Part shown: positions 50,601-60,034 of the stretch, in pieces
Numbering within the stretch: the stretch's first letter is position 1
Layout: each line of letters starts with the position of its first letter
Assembly: GCF_004210375.1 (NCBI RefSeq)
Contig: NC_134825.1
Location: 41,534,348-41,598,347 of the forward strand
Direction of reading: 5' to 3'
Source: Tachypleus tridentatus
Lineage: Eukaryota; Arthropoda; Merostomata; Xiphosura; Limulidae
Length of the DNA stretch: 64,000 bases
Translations under genes and position numbers: made by a program
Notes under the pieces: model-generated
Told to the model about the DNA's origin: nothing
Databases searched by the model: none
Seen by the model: the letters and a program-made list of their open reading frames with translations, nothing else

Positions 50601-53600
50601 AAGATCACCTAATGACATCAAACGCCATTACAGTAATCATAAGAAACATCACCTAATGACATCAAACACCATTACAGTAATCATAAGGAGAGATCATCTA
50701 ATGACATAAAACACCATTACAGTAATCATAAGGAAACATCACCTAATGACATAAAACACCATTACAGTAATCATAAGAAAACATCACCTAATGACATAAA
50801 ACACCATTACAGTAATCATAAGAAAACATCACCTAATGACATAAAACACCATTACAGTAATCATAAGAAAACATCACCTAATGACATAAAACACCATTAC
50901 AGTAATCATAAGAAAACATCACCTAATGACATAAAACACCATTACAGTAATTATAAGGAAACATCACCTAATGACATAAAACACCATTACAGTAATTATA
51001 AGAAAACATCACCTAACGACATAAAACACAATTACAGTAATCATAAGAAAACATCACCTTTTATTTAATCCAATAATCTTTAATGTTTCTGGCATTAATT
51101 ATTTCATATCTTCGGACTGTTTTACTTTATTATTTGTTCATTGTTTGCAGATTATTGAGGTGTCAGCAGTCACTCCATACGTCATTCTAATCGTTCTTTT
51201 TATTCGTGGAGTGACGTTAGAGGGCGCTGGAGATGGACTACTTTTTTACATTAGTCCACAATTTGACAAACTTTTGGATCCCAAGGTTCGTTTATGATAT
51301 TGTTATTACATTCATATACTAATGTTATCATATATAAATGTTATTATTATTACATTCATATATAAATGTTATTGCTATTACATTCATATATAAATGTGTT
51401 ATTACATTATTTGTTATTACATTCATATATAAATGTTATTGTCATTATATTCATATATAAATGCTATTGTCATTACATTCATATATAAATGTTATTGTTA
51501 TTGTATTCATATGTAAATGTTATTGTTATTATATTCAGATTTAAGTGTTATTGTTATTATATTAATATACCAATGTTATCATTATTACATTCATATACGA
51601 TATAAACACCAGTAAATATTAATGTTAGATGTTAAAGGTTGTTGGACAGAACCAATGGCATATTCTTTTACCAACGAATAGTAGGATTAACCGTACATTT
51701 TAATGCCCCTGACGCTGAAGACAAACACTAACAACCAGACTGGGCAACAAATAAAACTTCCCATCTAATGTAACTGTAATTTACGTCTTTAGTGAAAACA
51801 GTGTCATTGTTAATCAGTAACTGTCAAGCGATTTTTTTTCGTTTATTTGCTATCAATCTTTAATACTAGTTAATAATTCTTTAATCAAAACGAAACTAAA
51901 CTAAATTAGTGTTAAATTTAAAGAAGTGAACTCTTTGTAATCAGTATTAATTTATTGTATTAATGTTATTAGGTCTGGGTGACAGCAGGAACGCAAGTGT
52001 TTTTCACCTTTGGTGTTGGTTTCGGTTCCGTCGTAACTCTTGGAAGTTACAACAAGTTTAGCCACAACTTCTTCCGGTAACAAACAAACTCTTAAGAAAT
52101 GTTTTCTTATGTTTTAATTTAATTATTTAACAATGATTTGCACAAAAATGTTCAATAATGTAATAATTCTCTATACTCTGTATTTGTTATTCTTTCAGTG
52201 TTTCTGTTTCCATGGATATTATTGTACACTTTGCACACATTCATAATTGTTTCTCTATCTTTATTTCTAGAGACGGATATATTCTTTGTCTTATTAACCC
52301 TGCTACCAGTATATTTGCTGGTAGCGTTGTATTTTCCGTCCTCGGACACATGGCCTACTTGAAAGGTGACGGGACTGAAGTTGCTGACGTTGTAAAGTCC
52401 GGTAAGATAATTCAGTCTTCTAGTGCTTCAGTTGTTTATATAAACACTAAAAATTCTGTTTCTGTACAAAATCAACGTGTAACAGAATATTTCAGAACAA
52501 ACTTTATTAATATATATTTTTTTAATCTTGGTTCTAAAACATTTAAAATGAAACGTCTATTGTTAAGTTACAGTGTATCAACATCTTAATATACACTAAG
52601 TATTATCAGACAGTGACCTGCTGTGTTATTTTCAGAGTACAAACACGGTCCTTGTTTAGATATAATCTAACATGATGTATTTTCTTCAGGTCCAGGGTTG
52701 GCATTCATCACCTACTCTGAAGTTGTTTCACAGTTGCATAATTCACCTCTATGGGCAACTGTATTCTTCTTCATGCTGCTAATCCTCGGCATAAACAGTC
52801 AGGTGAGCAGATAATATGTTTATGTGTTAATGTACGTCAACATTGTGAAATATTCAGGGATTAAACACTGTCTTTTCGTTTTTGTTTTAAATTTATACGT
52901 TTCTGTTATCGTTTGCTTGGTGGGAGTTTTAACGTCTTGTGCGTGGTTCAACGTATGGAATCTCCTTGGAAGTGAAATAAACAATTTCAGCAGTATAAAA
53001 CGTGAGTAACGTTAACGTGCGGGTGTTATTTAGTACGTCCGTTACATTTTACCCAATTACACATTTCAACAAAGAACAAGAGATATACGAGAGAACCGAT
53101 AGGTAAGGGGAAAACAATTAGCAAGTTGCGACTGTTTTTGGGATTTAGAAATTCTGCCAATCCCTCAATGAACGTAAGGCTAGTACGTGAAATTTGTAAA
53201 ACTTGTAGTTGATGAAATGAAAGGATATCATTGTCATTAATTACACTGACAACCTGAGTAGCAACAGGAGCTAACGGTAGAAGCTACGAACTGTTTAACT
53301 CCATGACTCCCATATATTATTCCCTGGTGTGCGTGTAACATATAATTTTTCAGTTTAACAAAACTAGCCCTTCTGGTGTGTTGCTAATATCATATATTTT
53401 ATTTCCTCCTCTGCCCTATCAAATATTTGGTTGCAAGTCATGTGTCGAGTTACAATACAATTGTTAATACGTGTGTATGCTACATCCTACAATTGTATGT
53501 AACTTGCTACATATAACAGATATCATCTTCACGATGGATACCTCCTAAGTTTTCCTATCGTATTACATATATTAGTAACAAGTTACATGGCTGTTACGTG

Positions 53601-56600
53601 TTACATTTTTTTAGTTATGTGCCACATGTCACAGTAATGAACTATATCAGCTACATGGTTAATACCTCTTGCAGTTGCTACATATGTTTGTAAGTTCTTA
53701 CATATGTCACTAATGAGTTACGTGGTTGATACCTGCGACAAATCTCACCACGTTATTCTAGTCCTAGTTTCAGATTGTTGTGTGTTTCAACTGCGACCTC
53801 TAACACATGTTTGTTGTGTGGCACATATACTTGTTGCTGCACGTCACATGAGTTTACATTATGTTCTATTTTATATCTAACAAATCAAACAATGGATGCG
53901 AAACCACATATTGTTTAACTGTTTATCGCTGGTTAAATATTTCAATATGCAAGAAATTTCAAAGTACCATTCTTCAGTGATCCATAGAGATAAACTTCTA
54001 TTTCAGAAACTAATAACTAAAAACGTCCTCTCACGCAAGATGAAGTATTACGTTATCAAACTAAATAATAACACGTATGTTTGAAACTTTATTATATAAA
54101 ACATTAATTCACTAAATATATATACACTGCTGGCCAAAATCTTAAGGCCAATTAACACAAAAAAATTTGCATTTTGCATTGTTAGACTCAACCACTTGTT
54201 TGAGTAGAGCTTCGAAAAATGAAAATAACAAAAGGGAAAATAAAAAAAAAACTTTTTTAGCATTTAATAGGGAAATATGTGAACACTAAGAAATTAGTCT
54301 GAATACTAGCTGATCAAAAGTTTAAGACCATACCAGAAAGAAGTTCCAAACAGGGTAGGAAATGCCCAATAAGAGGTCTCATTAGTGAGTTGTACGGCCA
54401 TCATTGCGAATAACTGCAAACATTCGCTTTGGCATGGTCGATATAAGATTTCGCAGAAGGCTGGCTGGTATATTATTCCAAGTGGTGAAGATGGCTTGAC
54501 GAATATCATGCACTGTTTGAAATTGACGTCCATTTCTATAGATTTTTCTTACCATCTACCCCCAAACATTTTCAATGGGGTTCAGTTCGGGCGAACACGC
54601 TGGATGGTCCCAAAGAATCACGTTATTTGCCATGAAAAAGTCCTTTGTCCTGCGGGCATTGTTGATTGCAGCGTTGTTTTGCTGAAAGATCCAGGTATTT
54701 CCACTCAAGCGGGAACCTTCAGTCAATAAGGATGCTCTCGCCAGCATGCTAATGTAGCCAGCTGGTGTTTGACGCCCCTGAATAATCTGAGTTCTATTGT
54801 TCCATGGAAGGAGAAAGCATCTCAGATCAATGTGGAACCTCCTCCACTGTGTCGTGTAGAAATTTTCTCCGGTGTGATATCCTTATCGTGCCAGTAACGT
54901 TGTAAGCCATCTGGACCGTCCAGGTTAACTTTTTTCTCATCGGAAAACAAAACTTTCTTCCACATTTCTACGCCCCGTGTTTGGTGCTTCTCAGCAAAGT
55001 TTAACTGAGCTGTTTTGTGGTGTGGAAGGAGGCGTGGCCTTTGAAAACGTTTACGATTTTTAAAGCCTTTCTCTCGTAGATGCCGTCTTATTGTTCTTGA
55101 GCTGCATTCTGTGTCCGTAAGGGCCTTAATCTGGTTCGACGATTGGCTGTTGTCTTGCCGGACAACCCGTCGAATCCTCCTACTCAACGTCGGCGAAATA
55201 TTTTTGGGCTGACCACTTGAAATTCTCGTTCCATATTCCTCAGGATCTTTTAAGAAATTTGCAACAGCAGTTTTACTACGCCCAGTCTCACCAGCGATGG
55301 CATGTTGAGAGAGACCTTAATTTTGCAGTTCGAGAATGCTGCCACGTTCAAACTCTGTCAACTTTTTTGCCTTTGCCATGTTTGTACCCAATGTTACACA
55401 GGAGATGCGAGTGGAAGATGTTGACAATACTAATGCTTGAACACAAATGACTAAATTTCGTTTCGTGTTTACCGATTAACGCTTCATTTCAGTACGGTCT
55501 TAAACTTTTGATCAACTGGTATTTAGGCTAATTTCATAGTGTTCACATTTTTCCTATTAAATGCTAAAAAGGTTTTTTTTTTTTATTTTCCCTTTTCTTA
55601 TTGTCTTTTATCGAAGCTCTACTCAAATATGTGGTTGAGTCTAACAACGCAAAATGCATATTTTCTCTTTTTGTTCATTGATCTTAAGATTTTGGTTAGC
55701 AGTGTACATATACAATTTATATAGATCTGTCTAACTATGTTATTAAGTTACTTTGATCTGTATGTTATGACAACATGTGTACTGATATTGGTCAGTTTTT
55801 GTTTTTCAGTTCTGCACCGTGGAAACTTTCATCACAGGGATCGTGGACGAATGGCCATCTCTTTTGAGACCGCGAAGAGAAGTTTTTACCGTAGTAATTG
55901 TTATCATCTTATACATGTTAGGCCTACCAATGGTCACTAAGGTATGTTCCATAATATTAAAAAAAATCAATAAACGAGTAAAAGGAAGATATCATTATGG
56001 TAGATGTTTCATTTGTCCGTCAAAAAAAAAAAAAGTTCCTCAAGCCGTCATCTTATCCAAGATAAACGACGTCATAATTAATGGCGTCAATGATGATAAC
56101 AGTTTGGTACTGCTGTACAGTGAGATGTTAGTTCCTGTAGAAAGATATCTATAACTATCTCAGTTTGTTATGTAATGATTGGTCTGTTGTACATGACGTC
56201 TAATGATGATGTGTAGCACATGATGTCAAATGTTTAGTGTTTAGTATGTAATGTCTAATGATGATGTGTAGTGCATGATGTTGGGTGTGTAGTACGTGAT
56301 GATGATGTGATGTGTGCATGATGTCTGATGATGATGCGTAATACATGAAGACTTATGTTGGGTGTGTAGTCTAAAACAAATCTTATTCACTGTAAAAATG
56401 ACGTAATAAATAAAACTTACCATAAGCACAACTCCCAATACTATTATATTTATTCGATAACGTTCCACTTCTGATATATCTGTTTATTTCTGTGGCTTTA
56501 CCATGGTGTTATCTTGTATTTAGAATATGAAAACTGTAACTTGTAATAAAATATATTTAATAAAAACGAAACTGTTAATAAATAATTTTGATTGGATTTC

Positions 56601-59600
56601 TTTAAACTGATTGTATTAGTCACTAAAATAATATTTTTACTTTTCAGGGGGGCATGTACATATTTCAAATAATGGATTGTTATTCTGCCAGTGGAATGAC
56701 TCTACTCTTCACTGTTTTCTTTCAAACTATAGCTATTACATGGGTTTATGGTAAGTTTCAAATGCATGTCCTGCATTATTTCTTACGCCACTTCCCACTT
56801 CTTATATATCTGTTTATTTATATGTTGTTATTCTGTTCCGTAGAATGTGATGATGTATTTTACGTATGTTAATCCTAGGAGGAGCTGTTGTACAATAAAC
56901 AAGTTAATCTTGAAGGGTGGTATCTTATTATATGCAGGTTAACCCTAGAACATGCTGTTGTACTATATGCAAGTTACCCTTAAAATATGTTGTTGTATTA
57001 TTCTCAAGTTAACCCTAGAATGTGCTGATGTGCTATATTCAAGATGATGATATATTATTCTGAAATTAACTCTAGAATGTGCTGTTGTACTATGTGCAAG
57101 CTCTCCCTAAAGATGATGATATATTATTCTCAAGTTAACCGTAGAAGATTGTGTCTTACTCAAGTTTCACTTTAGAGATGATAGTTAATTATTCATTACA
57201 TTTAATCCTTGTATTATTGTACTCAAAAGTCAATAGTTTTTAACAACTTAATTTTTCTTCGCTTCACTTTTTCTAGTTTTTTTTAACTTTATCTCCACAA
57301 AGGATCAGATTCGCTATTCATCCTTTAAATTATCTTCTTACCTTTTGTTTTGTTTTTTAAATTTGCGAAGGTTACATAGGACTGTCTGCGCTAGCATCAC
57401 TAATATAGTAGTATAAGATTAGAGAGAAGGCAGCTAGGTGTCACCACTCGCCGTCAACTCTTGGGATACTCTTTTACTAACGAATGGTGGGATTAATCAT
57501 CACTTTATAATGCCTTCATGGCTTAAAGGGCGAGCATGTTTCGTTTGACGGGGATTCGGATCCACGACCCTCAGTTTACGAGTCAAGCGCCCTAACCACC
57601 AGGGCCTTTTTTGTTTTAATCTTTTGTGGGATTTTCAGTTGTTTTCATTATAAACTTTGAACTATTAATTAACAAATACACTTTTAATTTGTAGATTTGA
57701 TTTAATTCAAGTTTTATGTCAAGTGGTTTTTTACGTGAAGGTAACAACCAGTAAAACAATAAATTTGTTAAAATATTAATAACAATAAATTATTTCAGGT
57801 GTAAAAAGGTTGTCTAGCAACATTGAAGAGATGACAGGATATCGGCCTAACTGGTACTTCCTCGCTACCTGGGTTTTTGTCTCTCCAGCCATTTGTTTGG
57901 TAAGTTTGATACCCTATATTACCAATAACAGTATAACATTGGAATTAGTGGATTATATCAGCACGCGATTATTGGTATGTTAATGGTGAGTTCGGGTTTG
58001 GTCCCAGAAACGTCCTCACCTAAATGCCACAGACTCCTTTCCAAGAAGAAGAGGACGAAATTCGACTGAAAATCCAACTGGAATAATGAAAATTTAAGGA
58101 TAGATTTCTATGATTGTTGAATTCAACTCTGATATCGGAGTTTGTTTGTGGCACCTTTCAGGGTTGAAAAGGCACAATTCTGATATAAACATTAATGTTT
58201 TATGTGTTAAAGATGGCACCGTTCATTGAAAATTAAATTTAGTTTTAACAACCGCAATTTTAGTATTACATTTAAAACATTTATCAATAAGTATATAATC
58301 AGGATCTTGACATACTGAAAGTCCTGTTCATGTTGAGCACACAGTACTTTTATTTATAATTATGTGATAAAGAAATGATGGCTACACATACCACAATTAT
58401 TTTTATAATTGTTTAAATCTTGAATACACAAAATGTAGGACCGATACGGTCAGGTGCTTAAGACAATCGACTCGTAATCTTAGGGTCGTGGGTTCGAATT
58501 CCCGTCACACCAAATATGTTCGTCCTTTCAGTCGTGGGGACGTTATAATGTAACGGTCAATTCCATTATTCGTTCGTAAAAGAGAAGCTCACGAGTTGGA
58601 GGAGGGTGATGATGACTGGCTGCCTTCCCTGTAGTCTTACACTGCTAAATTATGGACGACTAGCGCATATACACCTCATGTAGCTTTGCACGAAACTCAA
58701 AACAAACCAAACCAGAAGTGTGAATTTTTTATTGATTTTTGTTTGAGGTGTCATTCAATAGATGGCGAAACATTTAATGAGCCTCAATCGCCACTTCTGA
58801 TATTGAGAACTAGTTGTATTTCAGCACAACAGATTGCATAATAGTATTATTTATTTCGGCCACTGACATTGACATAAACAGCCACGCCATATCTCAGTTA
58901 CGGTAAACTGTATTGACCCTCACCTATGGTGGAGTTATAAAAGTATTTAAGGATAATGGAGGACCTGGATTTGTACATTTGTTCACTGTAAGTAACGAAA
59001 TGAACCTTGAACATTCAGCAAGTGAGAATACTATATGTTAATTGTGATAACAGATCATTTTTCTCACTTACTCGATAAAACTGGCATTATGTTAACTCAG
59101 TTACGTTTCTCACAGTATCAAAATCATATAAATAAATACCTTATCTTTAGTAGCTAATATATATATATATATACACACAAATGATGTTCAATTTTATTTC
59201 AGTTTCATTCAGAGAACCAGAGAATGTCTTTTTTCTAATTCTAAATACATATTTCCTTTAGGGAATATTCCTGTTTTCAGTTTTGAGATACAAGCCTTTG
59301 GTGTATGCAGAGACTTACGTTTATCCTTGGTGGGGAGAAGTCTTAGGCTGGGGGGATAGCCCTGGCTTCAATGTTATGGATTCCGTTATATGCTTTTCAT
59401 TTTATGCTGGTAACACCAGGTTCTCTTAAGGACGTGAGTTGCTTTTCGTCTTTATCAAAAGTAAAATTTTAAATATTATTGATAAATTATTTATACTGAA
59501 ACTTATTATCATGTTTTCCTTCAGTACATAATCATATGACTAACACTAGATCCTCCTTTAGTATATGATCATATTGTAGTAGATTTTCAACACTTATATT

Positions 59601-59830
59601 GACTATAGAGACAGTCTCAAAGTTGGCAAATAAAATATTACTAAAATACACCAGTTTCTTTACGTATAAATATCATTTATGTTAATATTTCCAGATATAA
59701 TATTTATGATGATAAATGAGGTTAATATTCAGATAAGGAAGTTATACCTCAACTATTAATTAGTTGTTTTTTTTCATTTCAGCGGCTGATTGCTGGCATA
59801 ACTCCTACACTTCGACCTTCCAAGAAATAA
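47364..59830 (+). CDS. SLC6 sodium/chloride-dependent transporter, GABA/taurine/creatine type, 13 coding exons found
   Basis: A plasma-membrane secondary transporter that would couple uptake of a small amine or amino-acid solute to Na+ and Cl-. Joined exons give about 608 codons: a charged N-tail, TM1 (residues 71-94, [14 protein letters not shown]), TM2 (101-122), TM3, a long extracellular loop with paired Cys ([10 protein letters not shown]) and two NIT glycosylation sites, TM4 with LLLAW, TM5, TM6 ([10 protein letters not shown]), TM7 ([10 protein letters not shown]), TM8 ([10 protein letters not shown]), TM9-12 and a short C-tail ending RPSKK. Length and order are normal for SLC6. Wording of TM8-TM10 ([26 protein letters not shown]) is closest to GAT/taurine/creatine transporters; the substrate cannot be told. 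Odd points: W to L and G to N in TM1, D to N at the Na2-site position in TM8, and a one-base insertion in exon 13. Exon 1/start not found. All other exon phases join. Confidence 0.95.
47770..47901 (+). CDS. SLC6 exon 3: TM2
   Basis: Acceptor TTATTTAG, donor AAAG|GTAGCT. Encodes [25 protein letters not shown] and [13 protein letters not shown]. The Tyr of FPY, which in the family contributes to the chloride site, is present. Confidence 0.96.
48025..48250 (+). CDS. SLC6 exon 4: TM3 and extracellular loop 2
   Basis: Acceptor TTTCACTAG, donor GGGA|GTAGGT. Encodes TM3 ([16 protein letters not shown]), [16 protein letters not shown] with the conserved disulfide pair, two N-glycosylation sequons (NIT, NIT) and the TEFWE entry to TM4. 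Confidence 0.96.
48764..49066 (+). mobile_element. SINE family A in SLC6 intron 4, with duplicated tail
   Basis: Head GGCATGGCCGAGCACG, CTCGTAATCTGCGGGTCGCG, body and tail. The tail segment AGCTTTGTGCGAAATT occurs twice in a row. Direct repeat ACTAACGTC lies at both ends (about 48755-48763 and 49068-49076). Confidence 0.88.
49080..50300 (+). other. Rest of SLC6 intron 4
   Basis: AT-rich. A diverged tRNA-SINE-like remnant at about 49272-49365 (CTTCCTAGTGGCATAACGG, then TTTGTGCTTAACAATGAC). No exon. Confidence 0.5.
50306..50438 (+). CDS. SLC6 exon 5: TM4
   Basis: Acceptor CTTTTGAAG, donor CAAG|GTAAGA. Encodes [20 protein letters not shown] and [19 protein letters not shown]. These are diagnostic SLC6 blocks (SGxxDLGG, LLLAW, IWKG). 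Confidence 0.97.
50481..51058. repeat. 45-bp minisatellite in SLC6 intron 5, about 13 copies
   Basis: ACATCACCTAATGACATAAA, ACACCATTACAGTAATCATA and AGAAA recur with a 45-bp spacing; central copies are nearly identical, 5' copies are diverged. It fills almost the whole intron between exons 5 and 6. Confidence 0.95.
51151..51285 (+). CDS. SLC6 exon 6: TM5
   Basis: Acceptor TTGTTTGCAG, donor CAAG|GTTCGT, which is weak at positions +3 to +5. Encodes [20 protein letters not shown] and [16 protein letters not shown], matching the RGVTLxGAxDG block after TM5. Confidence 0.96.
51290..51600. repeat. TTCATATATAAATGTTATT repeat in SLC6 intron 6
   Basis: Short AT-rich unit of about 30 bp (ATTACATTCATATATAAATG then TTATTGTC) repeated about nine times. 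Also present in the matching pseudogene intron at about 17760-17900. Confidence 0.85.
51635..51770 (-). mobile_element. Old SINE family A remnant in SLC6 intron 6
   Basis: TTTACCAACGAATAGTAGGA then TTAACCGTACATTTTAATGC is the reverse complement of the SINE-A body. The same remnant sits in the pseudogene intron at about 17950-18010. Confidence 0.7.
51973..52076 (+). CDS. SLC6 exon 7: TM6
   Basis: Acceptor TGTTATTAG, donor CCG|GTAACA. Encodes [19 protein letters not shown] and [15 protein letters not shown]. The unwound TM6 motif FxxGxGxGS and the Gln used in the chloride site are kept; the usual Ser after FF is Thr. Confidence 0.97.
52271..52401 (+). CDS. SLC6 exon 8: TM7
   Basis: Acceptor TTATTTCTAG, donor TCCG|GTAAGA. 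Encodes [18 protein letters not shown] and [17 protein letters not shown]. Asn of INPATS (Na1 site) and Ser (chloride site) are present. Confidence 0.97.
52690..52802 (+). CDS. SLC6 exon 9: TM8
   Basis: Acceptor TTTTCTTCAG, donor TCAG|GTGAGC. Encodes [20 protein letters not shown] then [18 protein letters not shown]. The usual D of LGxDSQF (Na2 site in GABA and monoamine transporters) is N. Confidence 0.97.
52810..54120 (+). other. First part of SLC6 intron 9
   Basis: Contains a degenerate stretch (about 53330-53850) with repeated TTACATRTG, GCTACAT and GTTACATG words, and chance ORFs. No exon seen. Confidence 0.5.
54125..54335. repeat. Left terminal inverted repeat of the Tc1-like element
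   Basis: About 210 bp, matching the inverted 55490-55704 segment with scattered differences. Outer motif CAAAATCTTAAGGCCA; inner motif CAAAAGTTTAAGACCA. Confidence 0.88.
54382..55379 (-). pseudogene. Inactive Tc1-like transposase
   Basis: Cut-and-paste DDE transposase of normal length for the family (about 332 codons). Order on the minus strand: ATG at 55379, [18 protein letters not shown] region ([15 protein letters not shown]); second HTH ([20 protein letters not shown]); DDE domain with first Asp in VLFSDEKK; second-Asp block reading [12 protein letters not shown], where the family has QQDNAAIHNARR; last acidic residue in [12 protein letters not shown]. Defects: TAA after codon 20 (55319-55317), TGA replacing Trp after GGGSTLI (near 54817), a frameshift in a G run near 54775, Asp to Asn at the second catalytic position, and TAG replacing Trp after VWG. 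It cannot make active enzyme. Confidence 0.93.
55490..55704. repeat. Right terminal inverted repeat of the Tc1-like element
   Basis: Inverse of the left end: inner GGTCTTAAACTTTTGATCAA, outer TCTTAAGATTTTGGTTAGCA. The T-tract inside (about 55573-55584) is longer than its left partner. Confidence 0.88.
55810..55941 (+). CDS. SLC6 exon 10: TM9 region
   Basis: Acceptor TTTTTGTTTTTCAG, donor TAAG|GTATGT, phase 0 both sides. Encodes [40 protein letters not shown] and MVTK. Confidence 0.97.
56165..56365. repeat. TGATGATGTGTAG repeat in SLC6 intron 10
   Basis: Short units around GATGATGTGTAGTRCATGAT, then GTCTAATGA, repeat about five times with changes. Confidence 0.75.
56648..56750 (+). CDS. SLC6 exon 11: TM10
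   Basis: Acceptor TACTTTTCAG, donor TATG|GTAAGT. Encodes [16 protein letters not shown] and [18 protein letters not shown], the YSASG block typical of the GAT/taurine/creatine branch. Confidence 0.97.
56870..57185. repeat. Degenerate 50-60-bp repeat in SLC6 intron 11
   Basis: GTTAACCCTAGAANATGCTG, TTGTACTATATGCAAGTTA and GATGATATATTATTCTCAAG recur about five to six times, diverged. Confidence 0.75.
57372..57608 (-). mobile_element. SINE family A, reversed, in SLC6 intron 11
   Basis: GCTAGCATCACTAATATAG, GAAGGCAGCTAGGTGTCACC, AACTCTTGGGATACTCTTTT, GGGCGAGCATGTTTCG and TTTACGAGTCAAGCGCCC are the reverse complement of SINE-A from tail to head. Confidence 0.85.
57799..57899 (+). CDS. SLC6 exon 12: loop and TM11
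   Basis: Acceptor TTATTTCAG, donor TTTG|GTAAGT. Encodes [20 protein letters not shown] then [13 protein letters not shown], matching the NIxEMxGxRP block. Confidence 0.96.
57905..58430 (+). other. SLC6 intron 12, first part
   Basis: No repeat or exon recognised. Confidence 0.4.
58436..58715 (+). mobile_element. SINE family A in SLC6 intron 12, diverged
   Basis: GGACCGATACGGTCAGGTGC, CTCGTAATCTTAGGGTCG, GTGGGTTCGAATTCCCGTC, GAGTTGGAGGAGGGTGATGA and TAGCTTTGCACGAAACTC. Many differences from younger copies. Confidence 0.85.
58720..59255 (+). other. SLC6 intron 12, last part
   Basis: AT-rich, with a TA microsatellite at about 59157-59173. No exon seen. Confidence 0.4.
59262..59433 (+). CDS. 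SLC6 exon 13: TM12, with one-base frameshift
   Basis: Acceptor TTTCCTTTAG, donor GGAC|GTGAGT. The flanking exon phases are both zero but the exon is 172 bases, not a multiple of three. It reads [31 protein letters not shown]; after a G run at 59350-59355 the expected [14 protein letters not shown] and TPGSLKD continue one base out of frame. Five Gs instead of six would restore the family reading. As written, translation stops at GNTRFS within this exon, losing TM12 and the C-tail. Confidence 0.95.
59515..59580. repeat. Copy of the 40-bp downstream unit inside intron 13
   Basis: TTCAGTACATAATCATATGA, CTAACACTAGATCCTCC and TTTAGTATATGATCATATTG match the array found at 60-61.1 kb. Confidence 0.8.
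59783..59830 (+). CDS. SLC6 exon 14: C-terminal tail and stop
   Basis: Acceptor TTTTCATTTCAG. Encodes [15 protein letters not shown] and TAA at 59828-59830. Joins exon 13 in phase 0 (TPGSLKD then RLIAG), as in other family members. Confidence 0.92.
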   Translation, partial: RLIAGITPTLRPSKK

Positions 59831-59896
59831 ACAAAGGCACTTGGTGAAGATTTCGAGCTTCCCAAAACTCAAACGAATCAACTGTCAAACATTGGA

Positions 59897-60032
59897 AATT
59901 ATACGTTGGCAATCCAAGAAATACTTCACATTTAAATGTTAAAAAGTCTATGTGATCATATTACTAACACTAGATTCATAGACTTTTTAACATTTAAATG
60001 TGAAGTATTTCTTGGATTGTCAACGTATAATT
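59897..60032. repeat. 56-bp-arm hairpin just after the SLC6 stop codon
   Basis: Arms 59897-59952 and 59977-60032 pair along 56 positions with one G:T-type mismatch (GGCAATCC against GGATTGTC). The 24-base loop (TGATCATATTACTAACACTA then GATT) is itself the 40-bp array unit. It starts 67 bases after the stop and probably lies in the 3' UTR. Confidence 0.95.
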
Positions 60033-60034
60033 GA

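Larger units (their letters stand above)
54125..55704 (-). mobile_element. Tc1-like transposon, 1,580 bp, inserted in SLC6 intron 9
   Basis: The ends CACTGCTGGCCAAAATCTTA (54125) and its inverted partner ending GGTTAGCAGTG (55704) lie next to TA dinucleotides (54123-54124, 55705-55706), the Tc1/mariner target duplication. The inverted repeats are about 200 bp, and each also carries an inner copy of the end motif (GATCAAAAGTTTAAGACCAT at about 54312 and its inverse at about 55495-55515), the IR/DR arrangement. One transposase frame runs on the minus strand, opposite to the host gene. The element accounts for about half of intron 9. Confidence 0.95.

Noticed and set aside
54385-54729. 114-codon + ORF inside the Tc1-like element
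   Set aside because: It is the antisense shadow of the transposase.
59350-59355. Programmed frameshift at the G run
   Set aside because: The family shows no such recoding, and a homopolymer count error explains it more simply.
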